Positions 34,341 to 43,628 of a stretch of 64,000 nt of DNA are shown here, piece by piece. The stretch lies in NCBI RefSeq assembly GCF_001746915.1, contig NZ_MJGC01000053.1, forward strand, positions 1-64,000. Direction: 5' to 3'. The notes beneath the pieces were generated by a model. That model worked only from the letters and a program-made list of their open reading frames with translations. It had not been told where the DNA came from and searched no databases. The position numbers and the translations under genes were made by a program. The DNA comes from Desertifilum tharense IPPAS B-1220. GTDB taxonomy: Bacteria > Cyanobacteriota > Cyanobacteriia > Cyanobacteriales > Desertifilaceae. Within the stretch, counting starts at the first letter, position 1; each line of letters opens with the position of its first letter.

Positions 34341-34367
34341 TTTTAAAGGGGGTTAGGTTGAGGCGCT

Positions 34368-34703
34368 TTAGGCGATCGCAAACTCAGTATACACTCTCAC
34401 ATCAGGGGGATGAAAACCCAAAACGATATGCTCTTTAGGAATTCCCATCGCCAGTAACTCCCCCGTCACGCCATCTTCGGTATCATCTCGTTGAACCCAA
34501 ATTTTCCCATTAATAATATCGAGATGCACTAAGCAACCATGCACCCGCTTAACTCCCTCCCATCCCAAAGTCACCAGCAGGTAACTATCTGACTCTCGAT
34601 CGAAAACTGTCTTACACTTAAGATCGCCATAGGCATAAGGAATGCGCGTGTAGGGAAGCAGTACATTCTGGATAATTTCTCGATAAGACTCTAGGTAATC
34701 CAT
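34368..34703 (-). CDS. xisI: XisI family protein (fdxN element excision factor)
   Basis: 111 residues with the XisI pattern: MDYLESYREIIQNVLLPYTRIPYAYGD, then VTLGWEGVKRVHGCLVHLDIINGKIWVQRDDTEDGV, ending IPKEHIVLGFHPPDVRVYTEFAIA. XisI was named as a factor controlling excision of the nitrogenase fdxN element in Anabaena, but copies abound in cyanobacteria without that element. It overlaps xisH by 13 bp, so they are translationally coupled. No recombinase or nif gene is nearby. Confidence 0.92.
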   Translation of the reverse strand: MDYLESYREIIQNVLLPYTRIPYAYGDLKCKTVFDRESDSYLLVTLGWEGVKRVHGCLVHLDIINGKIWVQRDDTEDGVTGELLAMGIPKEHIVLGFHPPDVRVYTEFAIA

Positions 34704-35107
34704 CGTACAATTGCCTCTTCGGTAGGATTAAAGGTAATTAGACTCAGATTTTCACCTCTGATGAGTAGCTGTCCTACAGGTTCTTCAAACAACGAGATAA
34801 AGGTATTTTCGCGAACTGCCAAGTATAGTTTTCGATCGGGTTCAGTTTGGCTTAAAATTGCCCGATAGAGAACAAACTGACCGACAGCATTTTTCAAGTC
34901 CTCAATTTCAGAATAACCAATAAAGCTTTTCACCTCGACCGCAATTTTCTGTTCTCCTTGTTCTGCTGCTAGGAGTCGTCTTGCACCCAGGTCAACATAC
35001 ATATCTCTGGTTCCCCATCTTAAGTGTAAGGGGTCATGAGTAATCAGCCACCCTGCTTTGATTAAAGCGTTCTTGACCGCATTATGGTAATGATCTAGCG
35101 CTGGCAT
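34691..35107 (-). CDS. xisH: XisH family protein (nuclease-like fold)
   Basis: 138 residues from ATG 35107. The sequence MPALDHYHNAVKNALIKAGWLITHDPLHLRWG...DLGARRLLAAEQGEQKIAVEVKSFIGYSEIEDL matches XisH. The D...(20)...EVK arrangement is that of a PD-(D/E)XK restriction-endonuclease-like fold. In the fdxN system XisH and XisI act with the XisF recombinase; elsewhere the pair is unexplained. The two-gene, overlapping, small-protein layout resembles toxin-antitoxin or defence modules, which is inference. It is divergent from glyS at 35168. Confidence 0.92.
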   Translation of the reverse strand: MPALDHYHNAVKNALIKAGWLITHDPLHLRWGTRDMYVDLGARRLLAAEQGEQKIAVEVKSFIGYSEIEDLKNAVGQFVLYRAILSQTEPDRKLYLAVRENTFISLFEEPVGQLLIRGENLSLITFNPTEEAIVRWIT

Positions 35108-35167
35108 TGATATTTTTACCCCTCCCAAACTGTAAACTATGGTAACGAGTGTCTATAGTTTGTCCCT

Positions 35168-37285
35168 ATGCCTGCCTTTTTATTAGAAGTTGGTACAGAA
35201 GAACTTCCCGCCGATTTTGTCAAGAGTGCCATTCAACAATGGCAAACCCGCTTACCCCAAGCGTTAGCCGAACAGTTTCTCACCCCAGAGGCGATAGAAG
35301 TCTACGGTACCCCGCGCCGTTTAGCCATTCTTCTCAAAGGCTTACCGTCTCAGCAACCCGATAGGGAAGAAGAAATTAAAGGCCCCCCGGCTGCTGCGGC
35401 GTTTAAGGATGGGAAACCCACCAAAGCGGCGGAAGGGTTCGCCAAAAAGCAAGGCGTTGAACTCGATACACTCGAAGTCCGTCCCACCGATAAGGGAGAT
35501 TTTGTCTTTGTTCGCAAACAAATTGCAGGACAGTCAGCGGCGGATATTTTACAAGAATTAGTTCCCCAGTGGATTTTTAGCTTAGAAGGGAAGCGGTTTA
35601 TGCGGTGGGGAGATGGCGAGTTGCGCTTTCCTCGTCCCATTCGCTGGTTAGTGGCATTGCTCGATACTGAAGTATTGCCGATTCGTTGGGATAATGGGGG
35701 GGATATTGTGGAGAGCGATCGCACTTCTCGCGGTCATCGAATCTTACACCCCGAACCTGTCACTATTCCCCAAGCCACAGACTACCTCAAAACGCTGCAA
35801 TCTGCCTTTGTAGAAGTCAACCCCACCGAACGTCAAGCCAAGATAGAACAACAAATTCAAGAGTCTGCTAATCAGATAGGCGGATATGCGTCCGTTGAGG
35901 CTGACTTACTCCAAGAAGTGATTAACCTGACGGAATGGCCCACCGCCGTTGTTGGCAAATTTGACGATGACTTTTTGATGTTACCCTCAGAAGTCAACGT
36001 CATGGTGATGGAGTCTCACCAGCGCTATTTCCCCGTCCTCAAAAGCCAAGATTCTTCCGAGTTGTTGCCCTACTTTATCACCATTTCCAACGGCGACCCG
36101 GCGAAGTCTGAGATTATCGCCGAAGGCAACGGGCGAGTGATTCGCGCTAGACTAGCCGATGCTCAGTTTTTCTACAAAGCCGACTTAGCCAAACCCCTAG
36201 AAAGCTTTTTACCCCAACTGGAAAAAGTCACCTTTCAAGAAGACTTAGGTTCCGTTCGCGATAAAGTCAAGCGTTTGTGTCACAACGCGAAATTGATTTC
36301 CCAACAGTTAAAACTCAGCGACGAACAAACCACCGCAGTTGAACGCGCCGCTTTGCTGTGTAAAGCTGACTTGGTGACGCAAATGGTGTACGAGTTCCCA
36401 GAGTTACAAGGGGTGATGGGACAAAAATACGCCAAAGCCAGCAACGAGTCAGAAGCCGTAGCCACCGCCATTTTTGAACATTACTTACCGCGTGGCGCAG
36501 ATGATGAACTTCCCCAAACCCTTATAGGTCAAATTGTTGGACTCGCCGACCGTCTCGATACCCTGGTGAGTATCTTTAGTTTAGGCTTGATTCCGACCGG
36601 ATCGTCCGATCCCTTCGCCTTGCGTCGGGCCGCCAATGCCATCATTAATATTACCTGGGGGGCAAATTTAGCCATTAACCTGCAATCCCTGCTGCAAGAA
36701 ATTGCCCAAAAAGCCGATTTAGTCAAGACCCTGCAAGATTTCTTTATTCAACGCCTCCGCACGCAATTACAAGAAGAAAAAGGGGTTGACTACGATCTGG
36801 TGAATGCCGTTTTAGGAGAAAATGACCCAGAGTATACCGAACGCGCCTTACAAGATTTGCTGGATGTGCGCGATCGCGCTTTATTCCTACAACAAATCCG
36901 CGATAATGGTCAGCTAGGGACAATCTACGAAACGATTAACCGTTCCACCCGCCTCGCCGCGCAAGGAACCCTCGATACCCGACAACTCGATCCGCAAACC
37001 GTCGTCAACCCCCAACGCTTTGAAAAAGCATCCGAACAAGCCTTCTACGACGCCCTCGTTAACCTAGTTCCCAAAACCCAAGAAGCCCAAGCCACCCGCA
37101 ACTACCAGCAGTTAGTAGACTCCCTCGCTAAAATAGCCCCCACAGTTAGCCGCTTTTTCGATGGAGAAGACAGCGTACTCGTGATGGACAAAAACCCAGA
37201 GATTCAGCAAAATCGCCTGAATATTCTCGGCTTATTACGAAATCATGCTCGCGTCTTATCAGATTTTGGTGCAATTGTCAAGTGA
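35168..37285 (+). CDS. glyS: Glycyl-tRNA synthetase beta subunit
   Basis: 705 residues, normal length. It starts with the family signature [26 protein letters not shown] and has the [27 protein letters not shown] and RYFPVL segments. The HD-like domain and the C-terminal DALR-type anticodon-binding region ([31 protein letters not shown]) follow. It works with the alpha subunit GlyQ, which is not in the window, to charge tRNA-Gly. It is divergent from xisHI. Confidence 0.95.
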   Translation: MPAFLLEVGTEELPADFVKSAIQQWQTRLPQALAEQFLTPEAIEVYGTPRRLAILLKGLPSQQPDREEEIKGPPAAAAFKDGKPTKAAEGFAKKQGVELDTLEVRPTDKGDFVFVRKQIAGQSAADILQELVPQWIFSLEGKRFMRWGDGELRFPRPIRWLVALLDTEVLPIRWDNGGDIVESDRTSRGHRILHPEPVTIPQATDYLKTLQSAFVEVNPTERQAKIEQQIQESANQIGGYASVEADLLQEVINLTEWPTAVVGKFDDDFLMLPSEVNVMVMESHQRYFPVLKSQDSSELLPYFITISNGDPAKSEIIAEGNGRVIRARLADAQFFYKADLAKPLESFLPQLEKVTFQEDLGSVRDKVKRLCHNAKLISQQLKLSDEQTTAVERAALLCKADLVTQMVYEFPELQGVMGQKYAKASNESEAVATAIFEHYLPRGADDELPQTLIGQIVGLADRLDTLVSIFSLGLIPTGSSDPFALRRAANAIINITWGANLAINLQSLLQEIAQKADLVKTLQDFFIQRLRTQLQEEKGVDYDLVNAVLGENDPEYTERALQDLLDVRDRALFLQQIRDNGQLGTIYETINRSTRLAAQGTLDTRQLDPQTVVNPQRFEKASEQAFYDALVNLVPKTQEAQATRNYQQLVDSLAKIAPTVSRFFDGEDSVLVMDKNPEIQQNRLNILGLLRNHARVLSDFGAIVK

Positions 37286-37441
37286 CTCAGAATCTTTTGA
37301 AGTGCGATCGCCAGCAACTCTGCTACATTGCTCAGAAGTCACCCGACAGCCCCACTCACTAAAATTTTCCAACTCGTTCTCCATGCGGCTTTCATCAGTT
37401 AAATTGGATTGGTGGAACCCTAAGTTAAACTCATTTCAACT

Positions 37442-38026
37442 ATGACTACTTCACCCAAAATTCTCGCCTTTGCCGGAAGCGCCCGCGAAGCCTCCCTCAA
37501 CAAATACCTCGTACAAGTTGCAGCACAAGGGGCAAAAAATGCCGGGGCCCAAGTCACCGATCTCGACTTCCGAGACTTACCCTTACCCTTATACGACCAA
37601 GACCTAGAAGCCAAAGAAGGCTTACCCGAAAACGTTCTCAAGCTCAAAACCTTGATGAAAGAACATCAAGGCTTCTTAATCGCCAGCCCAGAATACAACA
37701 GTTCCGTCACCCCCCTCCTCAAAAATGCCATCGACTGGGCCTCGCGACCCGAACCCGGAGAACCCCCCTTAGCCTTAACCTGCTTCAAAAACAAAGTCGC
37801 AGCCATCCTAAGTACCTCCCCTGGCGGTCTAGGCGGCTTGCGCGGTTTAGTTCACCTGCGCTCCATCCTCGGCAACATCGGCGTTTTAGTCATCCCGCAA
37901 CAGAAAACAATCCCGAACGCCTTTCAAGTCTTTAACGAACAAGGTCAAATTCAAGACCCAGACTTACAAGCAGACGTTGAACAAATCGGCGCTCAACTCG
38001 CAACCGTGCTGGCAAAACTGATATAA
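37442..38026 (+). CDS. NAD(P)H-dependent FMN reductase
   Basis: 194-residue flavodoxin-like protein of the NADPH-dependent FMN/quinone reductase family. The FMN phosphate loop is FAGSAREASLNKYL (about 10-23) and the second flavin contact is SPEYNSSVTPLLKNAIDWASRP (about 80-101). STSPGGLGGLRGLVHLR forms the third loop. Soluble, no signal peptide. Family members reduce quinones, azo dyes, chromate or ferric flavin complexes; the specific role is unknown. It stands alone between glyS and an HD-like gene. Confidence 0.9.
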   Translation: MTTSPKILAFAGSAREASLNKYLVQVAAQGAKNAGAQVTDLDFRDLPLPLYDQDLEAKEGLPENVLKLKTLMKEHQGFLIASPEYNSSVTPLLKNAIDWASRPEPGEPPLALTCFKNKVAAILSTSPGGLGGLRGLVHLRSILGNIGVLVIPQQKTIPNAFQVFNEQGQIQDPDLQADVEQIGAQLATVLAKLI

Positions 38027-38182
38027 CTCAAAGGAAAGCCCAGCTCGGCAGAATTGAACTTAATATCACAGTCACAGCGATCGCTTCGGTTTAACATTTA
38101 AGTTTAGGCTAAATGTTAAACCCTTAGAAACCACAGAGAATTGATAACGAGTTGGCTTATCAGGGACAGCACTGGAGGATGA

Positions 38183-39553
38183 ATGGGAATGGAGTTAGAA
38201 GTTGCTCGCAAACGTTGCTTAGATTGCCTGATTAATAGCATTGAGCAGCTACAGGGACGTAGCGAACCCGATCGCCTTGAGCATATCGCAGAACTGATTA
38301 TTCTTTCGATGTCTGGGCCTTGGCGCTATTTCCATACGCCAGAGCATATATTTGAAGTCGGTGGCTCAATCGATCCAACTGAAGTCTTAGCCGCCCTGTT
38401 CCACGATTTGGTCTACGTTCAGGTGGATCATGGGGTGAATCTGAATATCAGCACCTATATCTCTCCCTTTGTCCAAGAACAAGACGGACAACTGACCATT
38501 CGCGAACTCGATAGCTTACCCAACTCCTCCATGTTCCAACTGGTGAGCGCTATCTTTGGCTTCTCTCCAGGACAATCGCTCTCGCCGTTTAGCGGGCAAA
38601 ATGAATTTTTAAGCGCATTAATTGCGGCCAATATCCTCGAACCCTTCCTCGACATCCATCGCATTACCGAAATTGCGGCTTGTATTGAAGCAACGATTCC
38701 CTTTCGTCCTCCAACTGCATCGGGTTTAACAGCCAGTGACTTGCTCTATCAACGCCTTTTGGGCGTTAATGCTCAGTTCAACCTAGGCTGGAGCGAAGAA
38801 CAATTCGTGCAGATGGTTAAACGCGCCGTTCGGTTAGCGAACCGCGATGTCGAAAACTTTGCATTTTCCAATTCAACCGACTTTCTCGATAACACCTGGA
38901 ATCTGATGCCCGAAACGAATCAGGAATTGATTAACGCCAATTCCTATACAGTGGCAGGGTATCGTAAATCTCTGCAAAAGATGGAAGGGTTTATGAACTT
39001 CCTCAACCCAGAATTGGTATTTCAGCGCTTTCGAGGCGAACCGGATGAGGAAACCTATGCAGCGCTAGTTGCAAGAACGCGCAAGAATTTGGAAGTAGCA
39101 AAGCTCTACCTGGGGATTAAACTAGTTACGATCGCCATCTTAGAAGCCCTGTCCTATCGCTTGGGGCGCGATATTCCCGTCTCGACGATGATGGGCGAAC
39201 TGCCAGCACCGGGAAGGAAGTCCCCGATTTTAGAGCAATTTTTACCCGATGTGCCAATGGCATCTCCTCCCAAGAATGCTTTGGAACAAGAAGTTCTGGA
39301 TTTGTTGAGTAAGGGGAGAAATCGCGAGTCGGTTTATGATATCAAAAATTCCCCGGTGTCCACGTTTATTATTAAGTCGGTGGGCTTTTCGGCAATGGAA
39401 CACTTGCTCAAGCGGTCTAAGGATTTCTTTGCCGGAAAAATTGAGTCGGAGACGTTTTTACGCGAATGCGATGCCACGGTGGTCAATAAAATTCTTGAAG
39501 GCGTAGCGCAACTGTTTGATAGCCGCAAAGCCGCTTTACATAAAGCCGGATAG
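38183..39553 (+). CDS. HD-like domain protein of unknown function
   Basis: 456 residues. The start at ATG 38183 (or 38189) follows GGAGG at 38174-38178. The N-terminal half has an HD-phosphohydrolase-like arrangement: HTPEHIFEVGG near 53-63 and LAALFHDLVYVQVDHG near 73-88, giving His and His-Asp metal ligands. The C-terminal half is helical with no motif I recognise. It may be a metal-dependent phosphohydrolase. No paired operon gene is apparent, and 484 bp without genes follow. Confidence 0.7.
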   Translation: MGMELEVARKRCLDCLINSIEQLQGRSEPDRLEHIAELIILSMSGPWRYFHTPEHIFEVGGSIDPTEVLAALFHDLVYVQVDHGVNLNISTYISPFVQEQDGQLTIRELDSLPNSSMFQLVSAIFGFSPGQSLSPFSGQNEFLSALIAANILEPFLDIHRITEIAACIEATIPFRPPTASGLTASDLLYQRLLGVNAQFNLGWSEEQFVQMVKRAVRLANRDVENFAFSNSTDFLDNTWNLMPETNQELINANSYTVAGYRKSLQKMEGFMNFLNPELVFQRFRGEPDEETYAALVARTRKNLEVAKLYLGIKLVTIAILEALSYRLGRDIPVSTMMGELPAPGRKSPILEQFLPDVPMASPPKNALEQEVLDLLSKGRNRESVYDIKNSPVSTFIIKSVGFSAMEHLLKRSKDFFAGKIESETFLRECDATVVNKILEGVAQLFDSRKAALHKAG

Positions 39554-40037
39554 CGTAGAAAACGCTCGTTTACTGAATTTTAGTGTTAAGAATGATACGC
39601 CTGAGTTTGAGCAGAGCCAAGAGAGCGGCAAACTCTTTATTTTCTGCTCAATCCCTTGGGGTTATTAGGTTTTTCACGCTCTTTTGATGATGTTTTTGCC
39701 CCTTTAAAATCCCGATATTGTTCAAGTTAACTCTAAACATCCTCTTTCAGAAGGGTGAGATTGTTCCGAGCCTGTTTCTAACTTCTGAAGCAGGATACTT
39801 GGCTCTAAGCTTCCTAAACTGAAAACATCAAGTCAGTTAATGCTAATTTGCAATATTTGAATTAGCTGACGGCGCTCCTAAGTCTTTTCTCAAAAACTCA
39901 TCTCAAACAGGTGAGTTTTGGGTTTGTACGCTTAGTCCCCCAAAGCGATAATCTTGAGTCACTCCAGGGTTAAGTTGGGGTTTGAAAGCTGCGCGTCACT
40001 TAGGAGCTTGTTTTCAGTTCGGAGGAGCAATTAATCA
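39554..40037. other. Gene-free region and leader before the peptidoglycan-binding gene
   Basis: No ORF is supported. A hairpin AAAACTCA/TGAGTTTT lies at about 39892-39918, and GGAGGAG (40021-40027) is the ribosome site for ATG 40038. The long AT-rich stretch could be a leader with the hairpin as attenuator. Nothing else is recognised. Confidence 0.5.
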
Positions 40038-40922
40038 ATGGCTCTTAATCAATCTCGTTTTAAGCTAAACTCTTTTGGTATTCTTTCAGCAGTTGCCTTG
40101 CTGCCTGTCGCGTTGGGTTCTGTCGCTCCTGTGGCGGCTCAGACCCTGGATACTGATACAAATAACAACTGGACGCAACAGCCTGGTATGACCCAGGATA
40201 ATCAACAGCAATTGGGTGCTATTGATGACCCAGACGAAATGATGCTGTTGGGTTTAGGTAGCCAAGGTTCAGAAGTAGAACAACTGCAAGGCTTTTTACA
40301 ACAACAAGGTTACTATCAAGACGATATTGACGGTATTTTTGGCCCCAATACTCAGGCTGCTGTGACTGAGTTTCAAGCTGAGAATGATTTAGCTGTCGAT
40401 GGACTGGTTGGGCCTGAAACCTGGAATGCTATTAGTGATTCCTTGGCGGCGTCTCCTCAACCCGGAACTCAACAACCAGGGACTCAACCGGGAACCGGAC
40501 TTCAACAGCCTGGAACTCAACAACCAGGGACTCAGCCGGGAACCGGACTTCAACAGCCTGGAACTCAACAACCAGGGACTCAGCCGGGAACGGGACTTCA
40601 ACAGCCTGGAACTCAACAACCGGGGACTCAACCGGGAACGGGACTTCAACAACCTGGAACTCAACAACCGGGGACTCAGCCGGGAACCGGACTTCAACAG
40701 CCTGGAACTCAACAACCAGGGACTCAACCGGGAACGGGGGTTCAGCCTGGAACTCAACAACCAGGGACTCAACCGGGAACAGGAGTTCAACCTGGAACTC
40801 AACAACCAGGGACTCAACCGGGAACGGGACTTCAACAACCCGGAACTCAACAACCGGGGACTCAGCCGGGAACGGGGGTTCAGCCTGGAACTCAACAACC
40901 GGGCGGTACCACTAACTTTTAA
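40038..40922 (+). CDS. Exported peptidoglycan-binding protein with PGTQ repeats
   Basis: 294 residues. Signal peptide about 1-35 (ending APVAAQ). A PG_binding_1 domain occupies about 70-135 (LGSQGSEVEQLQGFLQQQGYYQDDIDGIFGPNTQAAVTEFQ). The C-terminal 155 residues are about nine and a half copies of the 15-16-residue unit QQPGTQQPGTQPGTG(L/V), forming an extended, proline- and glutamine-rich wall or sheath stalk. There is no catalytic domain, so it probably anchors to the wall. The next gene encodes a second exported Gln/Pro/Met repeat protein, suggesting related surface roles. Confidence 0.85.
   Translation: MALNQSRFKLNSFGILSAVALLPVALGSVAPVAAQTLDTDTNNNWTQQPGMTQDNQQQLGAIDDPDEMMLLGLGSQGSEVEQLQGFLQQQGYYQDDIDGIFGPNTQAAVTEFQAENDLAVDGLVGPETWNAISDSLAASPQPGTQQPGTQPGTGLQQPGTQQPGTQPGTGLQQPGTQQPGTQPGTGLQQPGTQQPGTQPGTGLQQPGTQQPGTQPGTGLQQPGTQQPGTQPGTGVQPGTQQPGTQPGTGVQPGTQQPGTQPGTGLQQPGTQQPGTQPGTGVQPGTQQPGGTTNF
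40458..40905 (+). repeat. 48/45-bp coding tandem repeat
   Basis: About nine and a half units of CAACAACCTGGAACTC AACAACCGGGGACTC-type sequence lie within the peptidoglycan-binding gene. Most units are 48 bp; three are 45 bp, lacking one Gln codon. The near identity of copies predicts frequent length change by slippage. Confidence 0.85.
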
Positions 40923-41014
40923 TCGAGTGGCCTAAATGCGATCGCTGAGGGGACTTCCCCTCAGCGAACTTCCTTCAGATGTTAATAACCTGTTTTAGAA
41001 CTTAGGAGATCCAG

Positions 41015-41743
41015 ATGTTAAAAAGAAAACTTCAACAACTCAGTTTTTTGACAACAATTCTAGGTGGGGCGTTGCTAGCGATCGCAGCCATTCCCGGTAC
41101 TGCTGCTAGAGCGCAAGTTAACCCTTGTCCGAGCATTTACTACGAAGAACCTTATAATAGGGCGATCGCAGTTCCTCAAGGTTGTCCGCCCAATGCAGCC
41201 AGTCAACTTGCTCCCCAAGCTGCCAGACCCCTAACTCAACCCGGAATGCAACCCGGACAAATGGCGCAACCAGGGATGCAACAACGCCCAATGGCTCAAG
41301 GAATGCAGCCCGGACAGATGGCTCAACCGGGGATGCAGCAAGGTCAGATGGCTCAAGGAATGCAGCCCGGACAGATGGCGCAACCGGGGATGCAGCAAGC
41401 ACAAATTCCTTTTCGCGGTAATGACGTAATTGCTCGCGTTCAGCCTACCGATGGCACAGTTAACATCCGTTTAGTCAATAGCACCAATGCCAACATTACC
41501 TATGAAGCCATTGGTCATACTCAACCTCGGACATTACCGGGTCGAACGGATACCGTATTAGAAAACCTACCGGCACCTGTCACCCTGACTATGCTGCGAC
41601 AAGACAATGGGTTAATTGATATTACTCCCATTCGCAATGTGGAGACAGGCGTTCTAGAAGTCTCTGTACGCGAAGCACCGAGCTTTGATGATACCCAAGG
41701 AACGCTCGAAATTCAACAAGATGGTCGAGTCGTCGTTAACTAA
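41015..41743 (+). CDS. Exported protein with QPGQMAQPGMQ repeats
   Basis: 242 residues. The signal peptide (about 1-34, ending AARAQ) is followed by two Cys (NPCPSIYYEEPYNRAIAVPQGCPP). A repeat tract of about 60 residues (QPGQMAQPGMQQ units) comes next. The beta-rich C-terminal domain (about 130-242) contains VIARVQPTDGTVNIRLVNSTNANITYEAIGHT and looks like a small immunoglobulin-like or DUF-type fold. No function is recognised. TTAGGAGATC precedes the start. A strong terminator follows, closing the two-gene surface-protein block. Confidence 0.8.
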   Translation: MLKRKLQQLSFLTTILGGALLAIAAIPGTAARAQVNPCPSIYYEEPYNRAIAVPQGCPPNAASQLAPQAARPLTQPGMQPGQMAQPGMQQRPMAQGMQPGQMAQPGMQQGQMAQGMQPGQMAQPGMQQAQIPFRGNDVIARVQPTDGTVNIRLVNSTNANITYEAIGHTQPRTLPGRTDTVLENLPAPVTLTMLRQDNGLIDITPIRNVETGVLEVSVREAPSFDDTQGTLEIQQDGRVVVN

Positions 41744-41753
41744 AGTCTTTATT

Positions 41754-41786
41754 CCCATCTGCGGTTGCTCAGATGGGACTTTTTTT
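41754..41786 (+). terminator. Rho-independent terminator
   Basis: CCCATCTG (41754-41761) and CAGATGGG (41770-41777) form a perfect stem, followed by ACTTTTTTT. It lies 11 bp after the stop of the repeat protein gene. Confidence 0.9.
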
Positions 41787-41802
41787 ATTCTCTTGAAGAT
41801 CG

Positions 41803-42027
41803 ATGTCAAACCCCAGTTATTCAAAAATCTGTTATTTTCGATTTACTTACCGCTTAAGCGCTGCCCTCTTCGTGACAGGCTTATTAACGTGGTTGATGAG
41901 CGATGTCTACCTCCACGACTTGCATTTTCAAGATTCTCATCGAGGAATTTTGAGTCAAATGCGCCGAACTGTCACCCCGGTTTTGTTGCATCGGCTAGAG
42001 TCCCAGTTTCGACAGAATACGGTTTAG
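41803..42027 (+). CDS. Small hypothetical protein
   Basis: 74 residues (MSNPSYSKICYFRFTYRLSAALFVTGLLTWLMSDVYL...) with one possible membrane helix at about 17-36. It follows a strong terminator with no clear ribosome site, and ends 3 bp before the convergent trehalase stop. An overlapping longer frame exists. It could be real or chance. Confidence 0.3.
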   Translation: MSNPSYSKICYFRFTYRLSAALFVTGLLTWLMSDVYLHDLHFQDSHRGILSQMRRTVTPVLLHRLESQFRQNTV

Positions 42028-42030
42028 ACG

Positions 42031-43572
42031 TTAAGTTAGAGTTTCCAGTAACTCCAACCAAACCCCATTTGTCCAGCCAAAGCCAATTTCGTTAGAACTG
42101 TAGCCGAACTCAATTTCATCAGAGACTTGAGAAGTACAGCGCACTACGTCATATTTTTCGACAATACAACCCCAGCGCTCGAATTCTTGAGCCACTAAGC
42201 TGATAAATTTGCAGGCGAGGCGGTTGGCTGCTGCATAGTAGCCATAACGACGCAAACCAGCCACCGCAATATGATGCAAGGGGGCCCAACCAAAGGGGGC
42301 GTCCCACTGGTTGCCACTCACATGGGTGCTGGTGAGGAGTCCGCCTGGGGCTTCAAATTTCGGCAGGTTTTCGACTAGGCGTTGGGCTTGGGTAGCGCTG
42401 GCAATTCCCGCCCATAAGGGATAGAAGGTGGTGGCAAATTCGTAGGAACGGCGCTGTTGGGTTTGGAAGTTGTAGTCAAAATAGAGTCCGGCTTGTTCGT
42501 CCCAGCAGTATTCATTGATGCGCTGGGTGCGTTGGATGGCGCGGTTTATCCAGGTTTGAGCAATTTCGGGTTGGTCTAAAATTTGATAGATTTGGGCGGT
42601 TTGTTCTTCCATTTGCTGAAGCAGGACATTGAGACAAACCGGGAGATAGTGAACAATATCGACGTTAAACGGGCCAAAGCGTTCGGAGGGGTCAAAGCCG
42701 GATTCGCGCATAGTGCGATCGCCCTTATAAAATAGTGGCGTCAGGCAATGGCGATCGCGATCGTAAAATTGACGGACATCATAAGCCGTCACCTCATGGG
42801 TCTGATAGTATTCAATGGCGCGATCGTAGTGGGTTCTCCCTTGTTCGTCTCGTTCGTCGCTGATGGCTTCTGGGGCGGGGCCTTCACCGAGTTCAAAGTA
42901 GCGCGACAGTCCGGTGGGTTCGTGGAGGTGAGGGGGACTTATCCAATCTTGATAGAGTTTTTCGATACAGCTAACGGTGGAAGCCAGCCAGGTTCGGTCT
43001 TGCGATCGCTCATACGTCGCTAAAATCATTTGAGTTAGCAAAGGCGGTTGGGAACGCTGGAGATAATAAGTCCGGTTGGCGTTGAGAATTTTACCGTAGT
43101 GCTGAATTTCGTAAAGTAGGTTATCAGTCAGGTTTTGGGCGAGGGATCTTTCTCCATCGCGCCACAAACCCAATTGAATAAAGTAGTTATCCCACCCGTA
43201 CATCTCGTTAAACCGTCCCCCCGGTACCACATAGGGATGCGGTAAATACAGCAAGCCCGGTTCCTCAATTTGCGCTACGCTCTCAGGCAAGATACGCAGT
43301 TCAATTTTGTCCCATTCAGAAGGGGTTAGCGTGCGTTGTAAAATTTGTTCAATCCGAGGGCGGTCTGCTTTGGCAGAAAGGTAAACAGGCAAAGGATGGT
43401 TTTGGCGATGGGGAAATTTAGGATCGATGGCTGAGGCGAACAGATGTTTGTGCGATCGCGTTAAGGTATGCCAACTTTGCTGAATATAAAGGCGAATACT
43501 TGCGATCCCAGAAGGTGAAGGAAAATCTAGAGATGAGTTCACGAACAACGCCTCATACCTGTCATTTTCCAC
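42031..43572 (-). CDS. treH: Trehalase (GH37)
   Basis: 513 residues with both trehalase signatures: PGGRFNEMYGWDNYF at 117-131 and QWDAPFGWAP at 422-431. An intact (alpha/alpha)6 pattern lies between, with Asp in SGFDPSERFG as the probable acid region. It hydrolyses trehalose to glucose. No signal peptide is seen, so it should be cytoplasmic, consistent with turnover of trehalose as an osmolyte during drying or salt stress. No trehalose synthesis gene (treYZ) is adjacent. The 3' end is convergent with the small ORF at 41803. Confidence 0.92.
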   Translation of the reverse strand: MENDRYEALFVNSSLDFPSPSGIASIRLYIQQSWHTLTRSHKHLFASAIDPKFPHRQNHPLPVYLSAKADRPRIEQILQRTLTPSEWDKIELRILPESVAQIEEPGLLYLPHPYVVPGGRFNEMYGWDNYFIQLGLWRDGERSLAQNLTDNLLYEIQHYGKILNANRTYYLQRSQPPLLTQMILATYERSQDRTWLASTVSCIEKLYQDWISPPHLHEPTGLSRYFELGEGPAPEAISDERDEQGRTHYDRAIEYYQTHEVTAYDVRQFYDRDRHCLTPLFYKGDRTMRESGFDPSERFGPFNVDIVHYLPVCLNVLLQQMEEQTAQIYQILDQPEIAQTWINRAIQRTQRINEYCWDEQAGLYFDYNFQTQQRRSYEFATTFYPLWAGIASATQAQRLVENLPKFEAPGGLLTSTHVSGNQWDAPFGWAPLHHIAVAGLRRYGYYAAANRLACKFISLVAQEFERWGCIVEKYDVVRCTSQVSDEIEFGYSSNEIGFGWTNGVWLELLETLT

Positions 43573-43628
43573 CTTAGCAAGCTTTGGCTCTGCTCAGTCA
43601 GAGCGCCCCTAGATTGATACGGGCTGTT

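Larger units (their letters stand above)
33825..34367. other. Gene-free region between alaS and xisI with RNA-like helices
   Basis: No gene is supported in 543 bp. On the plus strand GGTGCTA (34010-34016) can pair with TAGCACC (34089-34095), enclosing GACGC (34030-34034) with GCGTC (34077-34081). CCTCA/TGAGG (34135-34148) forms another hairpin. Three GGAAAGC motifs, 22-bp direct repeats (34246-34295) and a hairpin with T run (34309-34340) follow. It may hold an unrecognised structured RNA or the alaS promoter region. It matches no RNA family I know. Confidence 0.4.

Noticed and set aside
40389..40935. Long overlapping frames on both strands in the PGTQ repeat region
   Set aside because: A 45/48-bp repeat is a multiple of three, so any frame free of stops in one unit is open throughout. 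These are shadows of the peptidoglycan-binding gene.
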